DNA from: Elephas maximus indicus
Taxonomy: Eukaryota; Chordata; Mammalia; Proboscidea; Elephantidae
Length of the DNA: 64,000 nucleotides
NCBI RefSeq assembly: GCF_024166365.1
Contig: NC_064820.1
Span: 141,256,001-141,320,000 of the forward strand
Reading direction: 5' to 3'
Below the pieces are notes generated by a model. It saw only the letters and a program-made list of their open reading frames with translations. It had not been told where the DNA came from and did no database searches. Positions 50,168 to 60,277 of this stretch are shown here, in pieces (within the stretch, counting starts at the first letter, position 1; every line of letters starts with the position of its first letter). The translations under genes and the position numbers were made by a program.

Positions 50168-51150
50168 CCTAAAAGATACCATTATGGTGATATGCAGATT
50201 GTAAAAATTAGACTGCAAGCAGCCTGTCTCCCTATAGCGTAATTTCATTGATCATTCTATCTTTAAATTGTCTGCAATTAGTTCAGTTATTCAAAGCACA
50301 AATCTGACCGTAATTTTCTTGTCCTTTCCTGGGACTGTTTGTGAAAAACGTAAAAGAGAAAAATGAGAAGTGAAGGAGAATAAATACAGCGTAGACTTTC
50401 TCAGTAATACTAAAAGTGTATTTTCCTATAAGTCCTTGGATACCTGTACACTTGTCTCTGAATTATAGGACTGGCAACAGGAAGAATGATTACTGCATTC
50501 ATATCATCAGGCTTTTGGAGAAAAAATGAGTGACTCATAGAATCACAGAAATTAGAGATGAAGGAGATCAGACCTTATATATCTTCTAGTCTGTCCACTT
50601 GCTGGAACAAGATTATTTCTTACGATGTTCTTTCTGGTGTTTTGTTCAGTCTAATTTATTCTGTTGGTTAATATATTTGATTTTGTATAAAGCAGGTTAT
50701 AAACTCAACTTAGTATTTTTCTATCTTCAGAACATTTGGACAGGGAGTTGCATCTGCAGCATTCATAAGCACGCTGTCTGGTGTGCTCATAGGCATATTT
50801 GACTCTCTTATTCCCTTTTCACTACTTTATTCAGCTCTGCCCCAGTGCTCTTCTTCTCAAAATGAGTTTCCAAAGCTAGTTTTCTTGATTTATTCTTAAG
50901 TATTTTTTAAGCACCTAGCATAAGCAATATATGCAATTAGAGCTGCTGAAGAGAATGTAAAATGTGTCAGTATATTTATGACATTGAGATAAAACACAAC
51001 TAAAGTAGAACAAAACAAAATGTCACTTTTAATGGAACTTTCCAGAACCTTGAGTTGCTCTGAATAACTTAGGTGGAAATAGTAGTTTGGGAAGCTGTTG
51101 CTTGCATGTGAAAATACTGACAAAAATATTCAACACATGGTAAGTAGGGC
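50168..51150. other. non-coding DNA, no gene seen
   Basis: Nothing recognised. Confidence 0.45.
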
Positions 51151-51372
51151 TTAGAGGTCATCGCCACTGCTACCTTCTTCAACATCATCTTCATCTTTAG
51201 GGAACAGTGGGGCAAAAAAGTTAAATAAATATTCAGAATATCATTGTTCAGTAAGGATGTTGATCTTCCAACTTAAGATCTAATGAATATTTTGTTCCAA
51301 GTGCTCTACAATATTTGGTGTGTCTTTTAAAACACTTAAGTATTCAGCGAGGAATATGCAAGTGTTTGTGTG
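51151..51372 (-). pseudogene. candidate decayed protein-coding fragment, product unknown
   Basis: One minus-strand frame read from about 51372 to a terminal TAA at 51151-51153 gives strongly protein-like sequence with two in-frame stops (TAG near 51285, TGA near 51242). Segments include EYLSVLKDTPNIVEHLEQNI, then ILSWKINILTEQ, then an acidic C-terminus, PKDEDDVEEGSSGDDL. The acidic tail uses varied codons (GAT/GAA/GGT/AGC/AGT/GGC) and not a simple repeat. I do not recognise the parent gene. No poly-A tail or flanking duplication was identified. It may be a truncated processed pseudogene or chance. Confidence 0.35.
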
Positions 51373-52125
51373 TGCACATTTGTGAGTGTTTGCATGTGTA
51401 TTTTGAGAAGACTTAGAATAATCTACTGGTAACTAAAGCTCAGGGGAATCTCTTACTAAAGCCGGTTTAGTGTGGTTAACCAGGCATTTCTAAAAGCCTT
51501 GAGAACAGTGGATTTATTGCCCAAAGAAGACCAGCACATCAGATTAGCATATTTAGTGAATTTAGAAAATCTAGCTTGAAATTTAAGTGATATGGAAGAA
51601 GAATTTGAAAAAATATTTTCCTACTTCCTAGGTTTAAGGAGTAGCTCTTGTAATTGAAAAAAAAAAAAAAAACACATTTTTTCTTGTAATTGAACAAGTG
51701 TATACGTGATTTAGTTACAAATGCCTTTGAGATTTTTTGTGTGTGTGTTTGAAATATCATTACCATAATTTAAACCTCATCTAAATTATATTTTTAAAAA
51801 TTCAATGATATTAAAACATTCTAAAGATGTTTGCCTTGAAACAAATACCTAGTATTTTGTATTACAGACCGCGTCTTATTCCATTAATTGTATTCTTTTT
51901 CAGTGCCTCAGTGATGTTTGCCACAGAGATTCTAACTAAATCAGATTAGGAAACAAAATGACCCAGATGTTCAGCATTTTTCCCTGGAAGAGTAGCTTAA
52001 AGCTCTCACTTTTAAAAGATTTTCAAATAATCACTTGATTTTTGGAAGCTTGATCACCAATGTCTGTTAGATTAACAACAATAAACATTCTTACTCTTAT
52101 TTTCCTGCTTCTATTATTGACCCTT
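51373..52125. other. AT-rich non-coding DNA, no gene seen
   Basis: A-run at about 51657-51672. Nothing else is recognised. Confidence 0.5.
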
Positions 52126-52140
52126 GCCCCCCATTTTCTT
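52126..52140. repeat. L1 target-site duplication, copy next to the poly-A end
   Basis: GCCCCCCATTTTCTT, repeated without mismatch at 59487-59501. Confidence 0.95.
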
Positions 52141-52159
52141 TTTCTTTTTTTTTTTTTTT

Positions 52160-53156
52160 ATAATAACTTTTATTAAGCTTCAAGTGAACGTTTACAAATC
52201 CAATCAGTCTGTCACATATAAGTTTACATACATCTCACTCCCTACTCCCACTTACTCTCCCCGTCTTGAGTCAGCCCTTTCAGTCTCTCCTTTCTTGACA
52301 ATTTTGCCGGCTTCCCTCTCTCTCTATCCTCCCATCCCCCCTCCAGACAAGAGTTGCCAACACAATCTCAAGTGTACACCTGATATAATTAGCTCACTCT
52401 TCATCAGCGTCTCTCTCCCACCCGCTGACCAGTCCCTTTCATGTCTGATGAGTTGTCTTCAGGGATGGTTCCTGTCCTGTGTCAACAGAAGGTCTGGAGA
52501 GCATGACCGCCGGGATTCCTCCAGTCTCAGTCAGACCATTAAGTTTGGTCTTCTTATGAGAATTTGGGGTCTGCATCCCACTGCTCTCCTGCTCCCTCAG
52601 GGGTCCTCTGCTGAGCTCCCTGTCAGGGCAGTCATCGATTGTGGCCGGGCACCAACTAGTTCTTCTGGTCTCAGGATGATGTAGGTCTCTGGTTCATGTG
52701 GCCCTTTCTGTCTCTTGGGCTCTTAGTTGTCATGTGGGCTTGGTGTTCTTCATTTTCCTTTGCTCCAGGTGGGTTGAGACCAATTGCTGCATCTTAGATG
52801 GCTGCTTGTTAGCATTTAAGACCCCAGACGCCACATTTCAAAGTGGGATGCAGAATGATTTCATAATAGAATTATTTTGCCAATTGACTTAGAAGTCCCC
52901 GCAAACCATGTTCCCCAGACCCCCGCGCTTGCTCCGCTGAGCTTTGAAGCATTCATTTTATCCCGGAAACTTCTTTGCTTTTGGTCCAGTCCAATTGAGC
53001 TGACCTTCCATGTATTGAGTGTTGTCTTTCCCTTCACCTAAAGCAGTTCTTATCTACTGATTAATCAATAAAAAAACCCTCTCCCACCCTCCCTCCCTCC
53101 CCCCCTCGTAACCACAAAAGTATGTGTTCTTCTCAGGTTTACTATTTCTCAAGATC
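52160..53156 (-). other. L1 3' UTR
   Basis: About 1 kb after the ORF2 stop. It contains a polypurine G-rich tract on the L1 sense strand (complement of 53078-53106), a feature of mammalian L1 3' UTRs, and the AATAAA at 52169-52174 close to the poly-A. Confidence 0.9.
52169..52174 (-). terminator. L1 polyadenylation signal AATAAA
   Basis: AATAAA on the minus strand about 15 bases before the poly-A tract. Confidence 0.85.
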
Positions 53157-56100
53157 TTATAATAGTGGTCTTATACAGTATTTGTCCTTTTGCCTCTGAC
53201 TCATTTCGCTCAGCATAATGCCTTCCAGGTTCCTCCATGTTATGAAATGTTTCAGAGATTCGTCACTGTTCTTTATCGATGCGTAGTATTCCATTGTGTG
53301 AATATACCACAATTTATTTACCCATTCATCCGTTGATGGACACCTTGGTTGCTTCCAACTTTTTGCTATTGTAAACAGAGCTGCAATAAACATGGGTGTG
53401 CATATATCTGTTTGTATGAAGGCTCTTGTATCTCTAGGGTATATTCCGAGGAGTGGGATTTCTGGGTTGTATGGTAGTTCTATTTCTAACTGTTTAAGAT
53501 AACGCCAGATAGATTTCCAAAGTGGTTGTACCATTTTACATTCCCACCAGCAGTGTATGAGAGTTCCAATCTCTCCGCAGCCTCTCCAACATTTATTATT
53601 TTGTGTTTTTTGGATTAATGCCAGCCTTGCTGGTGTGAGATGGAATCTCATCGTAGTTTTAATTTGCATTTCTCTAATGGCTAATGATCGAGAGCATTTT
53701 CTCATGTATCTGTTGGCTGCCTGAATATCTTCTTTAGAGAAATGTGTGTTCATATCCTTTGCCCACTTCTTGATTGGGTTGTTTGTCTTTTTGTGGTTGA
53801 GTTTTGACAGAATCATGTAGATTTTAGAGATCAGGCGCTGGTCGGAGATGTCATAGCTGAAAATTCTTTCCCAATCTGTAGGTGGTCTTTTTACTCTTTT
53901 GGTGAAGTCTTTAGATGAGCATAGGTGTTTGATTTTTAGGAGCTCCCAGTTATCGGGTTTCTCTTCATCATTTTTGGTAATGTTTTGTATTCTGTTTATA
54001 CCTTGTATTAGGGCTCCTAGGGTTGTCCCAATTTTTTCTTCCATGATCTTTATCGTTTTAGTCTTTATGTTTAGGTCTTTGATCCACTTGGAGTTAGTTT
54101 TTGTGCATGGTGTGAGGTATGGGTCCTGTTTCATTTTTTTGCAAATGGATATCCAGTTATGCCAGCACCATTTGTTAAAAAGGCTGTCTTTTCCCCAGTT
54201 AATTGACACTGGTCCTTTGTCAAATATCAGCTGCTCATACGTGGATGGATCTATGTCTGGGTTCTCAATTCTGTTCCATTGGTCTATGTGTCTGTTGTTG
54301 TACCAATACCAGGCTGTTTTGACTACTGTGGCTGTATAATAGGTTCTGAAGTCAGGTAAGGTGAGGCCTCCCACTTTCTTCTTCTTTTTCAGTAGTGCTT
54401 TGCTTATCCGGGGCTTTTTTCCCTTCCATATGAAATTGGTGATTTGTTTCTCTATCCCCTTAAAATATGACATTGGAATTTGGATCGGAAGTGCATTAAA
54501 TGTATAGATGGCTTTTGGTAGAATAGACATTTTTACTATGTTAAGTCTTCCCATCCATGAGCAGGGTATGTTTTTCCACTTAAGTATGTCCTTTTGAATT
54601 TCTTGTAGTAGAGCTTTGTAGTTTTCTTTGTATAGGTCTTTTACATCCTTGGTAAGATTTATTCCTAAGTATCTTATCTTCTTGGGGGCTACCGTGAATG
54701 GTATTGATTTGGTTATTTCCTCTTCGGTGTTCTTTTTGTTGATGTAGAGGAATCCAAGTGATTTTTGTATGTTTATTTTATAACCTGAGACTCTGCCAAA
54801 CTCTTCTATTAGTTTCAGTAGTTTTCTGGAGGATTCCTTAGGGTTTTCTGTGTATATAATCATGTCATCTGCAAATAGTGATAACTTTACTTCTTCCTTG
54901 CCAATCCGGATACCTTTTATTTCTTTGTCTAGCCTGATTGCCCTGGCTAAGACTTCCAACACGATGTTGAATAAGAGCGGTGATAAAGGGCATCCTTGTC
55001 TGGTTCCCGTTCTCAAGGGAAATGCTTTCAGGTTCTCTCCATTTAGAGTGATATTGGCTGTTGGCTTTGCATAGATGCCCTTTATTATGTTGAGGAATTT
55101 TCCTTCAATTCCTATTTTGGTAAGAGTTTTTATCATAAATGGGTGTTGGACTTTGTCAAATGCCTTTTCTGCATCAATTGATAAGATCATGTGGTTTTTG
55201 TCTTTTGTTTTATTTATGTGATGGATTACATTAATGGTTTTTCTGATATTAAACCAGCCTTGCATACCTGGTATAAATCCCACTTGATCAGGGTGAATTA
55301 TTTTTTTGATGTGTTGTTGGATTCTATTGGCTAGAATTTTGTTGAGGATTTTTGCATCAATGTTCATGAGGGATATAGGTCTATAATTTTCTTTTTTTGT
55401 AATGTCTTTACCTGGTTTTGGTATCAGGGAGATGGTGGCTTCATAGAATGAGTTGGTTAGTATTCCGTCATTTTCTATGCTTTGGAATACCTTTAGTAGT
55501 AGTGGTGTTAACTCTTCTCTGAAAATTTGGTAGAACTCTGCAGTGAAGCCGTCCGGGCCAGGACTTTTTTTTGTTGGGAGTTTTTTGATTACCGTTTCAA
55601 TCTCTTTTTTTGTTATGGGTCTATTTAGTTGTTCTGCTTCTGAATGTGTTAGTTTAGGTAGGTAGTGTTTTTCAAGGAATTCATCCATTTCTTCTAGGTT
55701 TTCAAATTTGTTAGAGTACAATTTTTCATAATAATCTGAAATGATTCTTTTAATTTCATTTGGTTCTGTTGTGATGTGGTCCTTCTCATTTCTTATTCGG
55801 GTTATTTGTTTCCTTTCCTGTATTTCTTTAGTCAGTCTAGCCAATGGTTTATCAATTTTGTTAATTTTTTCAAAGAACCAGCTTTTGGCTTTGTTAATTC
55901 TTTCAATTGTTTTTCTGTTCTCTAATTCATTTAGTTCAGCTCTAATTTTTATTCTTTGTTTTCTTCTGGTGCCTGATGGATTCTTTTGTTGCTCACTTTC
56001 TATTTGTTCAAGTTGTAGGGACAGTTCTCTGATTTTGGCTCTTTCTTCTTTTTGTATGTGTGCATTTATTGATATAAATTGACCTCTGAGCACTGCTTTT

Positions 56101-56972
56101 GCTGTGTCCCAGAGGTTTTGATAGGAAGTATTTTCATTCTCGTTGCTGTCTATGAATTTCCTTATTCCCTCCTTGATGTCTTCTATAACCCAGTCTTTTT
56201 TCAGGAGGGTATTGTTCATTTTCCAAGTATTTGATTTCTTTTCCCTCGTTCTTCTGTTATTGATCTCTAGTTTTATTGCCTTGTGGTCTGAGAAGATGCT
56301 TTGTAATATTTCGATGTTTTGGACTCTGCAAAGGTTTGTTTTATGACCTAATATGTGGTCTATTCTAGAGAATGTTCCATGTGCGCTAGAAAAAAAAGTA
56401 TATTTTGCAGCAGTTGGGTGGAGAGTTCTGTATAAGTCAATGAGGTCAAGTTGGTTGATTGTTGTAATTAGATCTTCCGTGTCTCTGTTGAGCTTCTTAC
56501 TGGATGTCCTGTCCTTCTCCGAAAGGGGTGTGTTGAAGTCTCCTACTATAATTGTGGAGGTATCTATCTCGCTTTTCAGTTCTGTTAAAATTTGATTTAT
56601 ATATCTTGCAGCCCTGTCATTGGGTGCGTAAATATTTAATATGGTTATGTCTTCCTGATCAATTGTCCCTTTTATCATTATATAGTGTCCTTCTTTATCC
56701 TTTGTGGTGGATTTAAGTCTAAAGTCTATTTTGTCAGAAATTAATATTGCTACTCCTCTTCTTTTTTGCTTATTGTTTGCTTGATATACTTTTTTCCATC
56801 CTTTGAGTTTTAGTTTGTTTGTGTCTCTAAGTCTAAGGTGTGTCTCTTGTAGGCAGCATATAGATGGATCGTGTTTCTTTATCCAGTCTGTGACTCTCTG
56901 TCTCTTTATTGGTGCATTTAGTCCATTTACATTCAGGGTAATTATAGATAAATAAGTTTTTAGTGCTGTCAT
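53157..56972 (-). CDS. ORF2: L1 ORF2p: endonuclease and reverse transcriptase
   Basis: 1271 residues, close to human ORF2p (1275), with no stop. The APE-type endonuclease spans about 1-238, with expected catalytic and metal residues at N14, E43 (QETHL), D145 and N147 (VGDFN), D205 (SRIDH) and H230 (SDH). The reverse transcriptase spans about 450-850: KKSPGPDGF near 468-476, SIDAEKAFD with D600, [12 protein letters not shown] at 658-669, and FADD with D702 and D703. The C-terminal Cys-rich motif is C1128, C1132, H1140, C1145. The protein nicks target DNA and copies L1 RNA from that nick, in a ribonucleoprotein with ORF1p. The start is the ATG at 56970-56972, which overlaps the stop of a small upstream frame as ATGA. 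All key residues are present, so it is probably functional. Confidence 0.97.
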   Translation of the reverse strand: MTALKTYLSIITLNVNGLNAPIKRQRVTDWIKKHDPSICCLQETHLRLRDTNKLKLKGWKKVYQANNKQKRRGVAILISDKIDFRLKSTTKDKEGHYIMIKGTIDQEDITILNIYAPNDRAARYINQILTELKSEIDTSTIIVGDFNTPLSEKDRTSSKKLNRDTEDLITTINQLDLIDLYRTLHPTAAKYTFFSSAHGTFSRIDHILGHKTNLCRVQNIEILQSIFSDHKAIKLEINNRRTREKKSNTWKMNNTLLKKDWVIEDIKEGIRKFIDSNENENTSYQNLWDTAKAVLRGQFISINAHIQKEERAKIRELSLQLEQIESEQQKNPSGTRRKQRIKIRAELNELENRKTIERINKAKSWFFEKINKIDKPLARLTKEIQERKQITRIRNEKDHITTEPNEIKRIISDYYEKLYSNKFENLEEMDEFLEKHYLPKLTHSEAEQLNRPITKKEIETVIKKLPTKKSPGPDGFTAEFYQIFREELTPLLLKVFQSIENDGILTNSFYEATISLIPKPGKDITKKENYRPISLMNIDAKILNKILANRIQQHIKKIIHPDQVGFIPGMQGWFNIRKTINVIHHINKTKDKNHMILSIDAEKAFDKVQHPFMIKTLTKIGIEGKFLNIIKGIYAKPTANITLNGENLKAFPLRTGTRQGCPLSPLLFNIVLEVLARAIRLDKEIKGIRIGKEEVKLSLFADDMIIYTENPKESSRKLLKLIEEFGRVSGYKINIQKSLGFLYINKKNTEEEITKSIPFTVAPKKIRYLGINLTKDVKDLYKENYKALLQEIQKDILKWKNIPCSWMGRLNIVKMSILPKAIYTFNALPIQIPMSYFKGIEKQITNFIWKGKKPRISKALLKKKKKVGGLTLPDFRTYYTATVVKTAWYWYNNRHIDQWNRIENPDIDPSTYEQLIFDKGPVSINWGKDSLFNKWCWHNWISICKKMKQDPYLTPCTKTNSKWIKDLNIKTKTIKIMEEKIGTTLGALIQGINRIQNITKNDEEKPDNWELLKIKHLCSSKDFTKRVKRPPTDWERIFSYDISDQRLISKIYMILSKLNHKKTNNPIKKWAKDMNTHFSKEDIQAANRYMRKCSRSLAIREMQIKTTMRFHLTPARLALIQKTQNNKCWRGCGEIGTLIHCWWECKMVQPLWKSIWRYLKQLEIELPYNPEIPLLGIYPRDTRAFIQTDICTPMFIAALFTIAKSWKQPRCPSTDEWVNKLWYIHTMEYYASIKNSDESLKHFITWRNLEGIMLSEMSQRQKDKYCIRPLL

Positions 56973-57247
56973 TTTGATGCCTTTTTATGTGTGTTGTTGA
57001 CAATTTCATTTTTCCACATACTTTTTTGTGCTGAGGTGTTTTTCTTAGTAAATTGTGAGATCCTCACTTTCATAGTGTTTGACTTTATGTTAGTTGAGTC
57101 GTTACGTTTTTCTTGGTTTTTGTCTTGAGTTATAGAGTTGTTATACCTTTTTGTGGTTACCTCATTATATACCCCTATTTTTCTAAGTAAAAACCTAACT
57201 TGTATTGTTCTATATCGCCTTGTATCACTCTCCATATGGCAGTTCAA
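56969..57247 (-). CDS. small inter-ORF open frame overlapping the ORF2 start (92 residues, speculative)
   Basis: It lies in the 457-base gap between the ORF1 stop and ORF2 start. Its TGA (56969-56971) overlaps the ORF2 ATG (56970-56972) as ATGA, an arrangement that in other systems allows termination-reinitiation. The product is basic and polar (Lys, Arg, Asn and Thr rich) and matches no domain I know. The frame may be chance in an AT-rich spacer. Conservation in other copies of this L1 family would decide. Confidence 0.25.
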   Translation of the reverse strand: MNCHMESDTRRYRTIQVRFLLRKIGVYNEVTTKRYNNSITQDKNQEKRNDSTNIKSNTMKVRISQFTKKNTSAQKSMWKNEIVNNTHKKASK

Positions 57248-57429
57248 TGCCTCCTGTATTTAGTCCCTCTTTTTGATTATTGTGATCTTTTACCTATTGA
57301 CTTCCATGATTCCCTGTTATGTGTATTTTTTTTTAATTAATCTTAATTTGTTTGTTTTTGTGATTTCCCTATTTGAGTTGATATCAGGACGTTCTGTTTT
57401 GTGACCTTGTGTTGTGCTGATATCTGATA
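56973..57429 (-). other. L1 inter-ORF region, unusually long
   Basis: 457 bases separate ORF1 and ORF2, against about 60 in human L1. It is AT-rich and contains the small frame at 56969-57247. It could carry signals for ORF2 translation. Confidence 0.7.
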
Positions 57430-58449
57430 TTATTGGTTCTCTGACCAAACAATATCCTTTAGTATTTCTTGTAGCTTTGGTTTGGTTTTTGCAAATTCTC
57501 TAAACTTGTGTTTGTCTGTAAATATCTTAATTTCGCCTTCATATTTCAGAGAGAGTTTTGCTGGATATATGATCCTTGGTTGGCAGTTCTTCTCCTTCAG
57601 TGTTCTGTATATGTCGTCCCATTCCCTTCTTGCCTGCATGGTTTCTGCTGAGTAGTCAGAACATATTCTTATTGATTCTCCCTTGAAGGAAACCTTTCTT
57701 TTCTCCCTGGCTGCTTTTAAAATTTTCTGTTTATCTTTGGTTTTGGTGAGTTTGATGATAATATGTCTTGGTGTTTTTCTTTTTGGATCAATCTTAAATG
57801 GGGTTCGATGAGCATCTTGGATAGATATCCTTTCGTCTTTCATGATGTCAGGGAAGTTTTCTGTCAGAAGTTCTTCAACTATTTTCTCTGTGTTTTCTGT
57901 CCCCCCTCCCTGTTCTGGGACTCCAATCACCCGCAGGTTATCCTTCTTGATAGAGTCCCACATAATTCTTAGGGTTTCTTCATTTTTTTTAATTCTTTTA
58001 TCTGATTTTTTTTCAGCTATGTTGGTGTTGATTCCCTGGTCCTCCAGATGTCCCAGTCTGCATTCTAATTGCTCGAGTCTGCTCCTCTGACTTCCTAGTG
58101 TGTTGTCTAATTCTGTTATTTTATTGTTAATCTTTTGGATTTCTACATGTTGTCTCTCTATGGATTCTTGCAACTTATTAATTTTTCCAGTATGTTCTTG
58201 AATAATCTTTTTGAGTTCTTCAACAGTTTTATCAGTGTGTTCCTTGGCTTTTTCTGCAGATATCCTAATTTCATTTGTGATATCATTAAGCATTCTGTAA
58301 ATTAGTTTTTTATATTCTGTATCTGATAATTCCAAAATTGTATCTTCATTTGGGAAAGATTTTGATTCTTTTGTTTGGGGAGTTGGAGAAGCTGTCACGG
58401 TCTGCTTCTTTAAGTGGTTTGATATGGATTGTTGTCTCCGAGCCATCAC
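57430..58449 (-). CDS. ORF1: L1 ORF1p: RNA-binding chaperone
   Basis: 339 residues (human ORF1p has 338), uninterrupted. The order is: a short polar N-terminus (1-45); a coiled coil with heptads at about 50-160, used in this family for trimerisation; an RRM-like domain at about 170-250, with NLRVIGVPE at 171-179 and PRHIIIKL at 227-234; and a C-terminal domain at about 255-325, with the ARREW motif at 273-277 and YPAKLS at 295-300. It coats L1 RNA and acts as a nucleic-acid chaperone in the cytoplasmic particle. The start MMARR has two ATGs; the first is used here. No damaging change is visible. Confidence 0.96.
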   Translation of the reverse strand: MMARRQQSISNHLKKQTVTASPTPQTKESKSFPNEDTILELSDTEYKKLIYRMLNDITNEIRISAEKAKEHTDKTVEELKKIIQEHTGKINKLQESIERQHVEIQKINNKITELDNTLGSQRSRLEQLECRLGHLEDQGINTNIAEKKSDKRIKKNEETLRIMWDSIKKDNLRVIGVPEQGGGTENTEKIVEELLTENFPDIMKDERISIQDAHRTPFKIDPKRKTPRHIIIKLTKTKDKQKILKAAREKRKVSFKGESIRICSDYSAETMQARREWDDIYRTLKEKNCQPRIIYPAKLSLKYEGEIKIFTDKHKFREFAKTKPKLQEILKDIVWSENQ

Positions 58450-58615
58450 TGGGAAACTAGTTTTTCCAGAAAATCCGCTAAAAAAAAACTGCAGTCAGAT
58501 CCCTATCAGAGTTCTCCCTCTGGCTCAGGCTATTCAGATGTTAATGAAGCCGCCTGGGGAGGGTGGGGGAGGGAACAGAGAGATAGGAGAGTAGCACCTC
58601 AGAATATAGCCAGAG

Positions 58616-59386
58616 TTGCTTGTCTTGCTTGGAAAGACTATTATATCTGAGATTCCCGCGGGCGCGTCGCCTATGTGTGCTGTCTGTGTGGAGATTGCCC
58701 CCGGGGGGTCTGGCCCGCTGGAGTCACGGTCAGATCCTCCGCTTCCAGCCCCACGCCCAGCGTCAAGGCTCCCCTACTGGGACGGTGCACTCTCGACTCC
58801 AAAATCAGTCGCTGCCTCCCGGGGACTTCTCGTCCCTCCAGCCGCGTGGCCGTGCCGCCCCCGTGAACCAGGTGGGCCCCCTCCCGGGGTTAGTTCAGAT
58901 GGGTGGAGTAGCTCCCCGTGCTTGTGCCGCGACCGAGTGTCCCGGCTGGAACGCTGTTCTCCCAGCTCCAATACCAGTCGCTGCCTCCCGGGGACTTCTC
59001 CTACCGGCTGCGTCCCACGCCGCCCGCGCGACCCGGATGGTCACCTTCCCGGGGTTAGTTCAGGGGGTGGAGCAACTCTCCGTGTTTATGGCGTACCTGC
59101 GTGCAGTCCAAATCCCTGTGGGACGGTTCCCCGGCTCGGGTGCTGCTCTTTCTGCTCCAAGATCAGTCACTGCCTCCCGGGGACTTCTCCTAACGGCTGC
59201 GTCCCACGCCGCCCGTGGAACCGGCTAGTCCCCCTCCCGGGGTTAGTTCAGGGGGGTGGAGCAGGTCTCTGTGCTTGTGCCGTACCCGACTGGTATGCTG
59301 GCTCCAGGCTCTGGAAACAATCGCTGCTTCCCCGTATTAGTTCGTTCTCCGTCTCTAAATCTGTGTTTGTTGTTCAGGGTTCGTAG
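58616..59386 (+). other. antisense open frame across the L1 5' UTR (256 residues, speculative)
   Basis: It is open on the strand opposite to L1 and reads outwards. The translation repeats LPGTSP and GCVPRRP blocks because it crosses the tandem monomers. A second antisense frame (58620-59228, 202 residues) is open too, which suggests that GC-rich composition alone may explain it. Primate L1 has a short antisense ORF0 in its 5' UTR, a loose parallel only. Confidence 0.15.
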
Positions 59387-59466
59387 ATTGTTATGTATGT
59401 GATCGATTCACTTGTTTTTCCGTGTCTTTGTTGTAAGAGGGATCCGAGGTAGCGTCTGCCTAGTCC

Positions 59467-59476
59467 GCCATCTTGG
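59467..59476 (-). promoter_or_regulatory. YY1-type site at the L1 5' terminus
   Basis: CCAAGATGGC lies about 11-20 bases from the element start, where human L1 has its YY1 site that sets transcription start. Confidence 0.7.
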
Positions 59477-59486
59477 CTCCGCCTCC

Positions 59487-59501
59487 GCCCCCCATTTTCT
59501 T
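59487..59501. repeat. L1 target-site duplication, copy next to the 5' end
   Basis: GCCCCCCATTTTCTT, identical to 52126-52140. Confidence 0.95.
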
Positions 59502-60266
59502 GATGAAGCAGTGGACATCCAGCTAAACCATCACTAGCTGGTCTGAGATCTCACCATCTGACCCAGGTTTCTTCCTGCCTTCCTCTTTTTTTCTCTAGGA
59601 AAAAACATTAATCTCCAGCATTGTTCTCTAGGTTTAGGAGGCACTCTCCACATGAATACACTCTTTTTTTAGCTTAGTGGTATGAGGACCTAGAAAAGGA
59701 CGTAAAAATAGTTGGATGGAGAAAATGGTATTTATAAATGAAGGGACCAATGAATTGGGGTGTTAAATGGAATCCTTTACTTTTTTTTTTTTTAACAGTA
59801 CTCCTTCAAATATTCACAAAAGAAGAATAGCTTCTGAGTTCAGTGCTTCCAAAAACTGAGGCTACTTCTGTCCAGTGGTCTCCAGAGTGAAAAAACTGTA
59901 AGAAACCAGCACTATGAATTTCTACAACCACATTTTATGTCCTTTGCTTGTACACTATCCAATCCAGTCACACCTCATATCTTTCAATTAGTTTTGGCAT
60001 GATCAGTCATTAACTTTTCAAAATGTAGCCAGGAGAAAGAAAAAACACAATTATATTTGAACGGATCCTATCTAAAATATCCTCCCCAGAATGCAAATCA
60101 CATACTTATACAATCCTAAAACCGACTGGGACTTTTTTACAAAATGATTACTAAGCCTAGAAGTGTATGTGTGTGTGTGTGTGTGTGTGTAGGCATATTA
60201 GGATCCAGAAGGGTGATTAAATCGGAGTAAAAATGAAGGTAATTAAGTTATGGAAATTATAGAGAT
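59502..60266. other. non-coding DNA, no gene seen
   Basis: Only a (TG)n run at about 60168-60191 is recognised. Confidence 0.5.
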
Positions 60267-60277
60267 ATATAATAGAA
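60267..60277. repeat. RTE target-site duplication, left copy
   Basis: ATATAATAGAA, identical to 63478-63488. Confidence 0.85.

Larger units (their letters stand above)
52141..59486 (-). mobile_element. full-length, apparently intact L1 LINE
   Basis: About 7.35 kb. On the minus strand it begins GGAGGCGGAGCCAAGATGGC, the classic L1 start, then a CpG-rich 5' UTR of about 1 kb, ORF1, a long inter-ORF region, ORF2, a 3' UTR of about 1 kb with AATAAA (52169-52174), and a poly-A of about 20 bases with one interruption. Both ORFs are uninterrupted and a perfect 15-bp duplication flanks the element. These are signs of a recent insertion that may still be competent to move. It is the only such copy in the window; the other LINEs are fossils. 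Confidence 0.97.
58450..59486 (-). promoter_or_regulatory. L1 5' UTR and internal promoter with tandem monomers
   Basis: GC- and CpG-rich. The box CTGCCTCCCGGGGACTTCTC (plus strand) recurs at 58812, 58981 and 59170, with a decayed form at about 59324, giving units of 169, 189 and about 154 bases. Each unit also holds CCCGGGGTTAGTTCAG and a CCACGCCGCCCG-like block. The terminal CCAAGATGGC (plus-strand GCCATCTTGG at 59467-59476) is the YY1-type site known at the start of human L1. Confidence 0.85.

Noticed and set aside
52124..52684. 186-codon plus-strand frame
   Set aside because: It is the antisense of the L1 3' UTR and poly-A; the Phe-rich start is the poly-T tract.
53899..56595. Several plus-strand frames opposite L1 ORF2
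   Set aside because: These are shadows of ORF2 on the other strand, rich in Leu, Ile, Phe and Ser as expected from AT-rich antisense.
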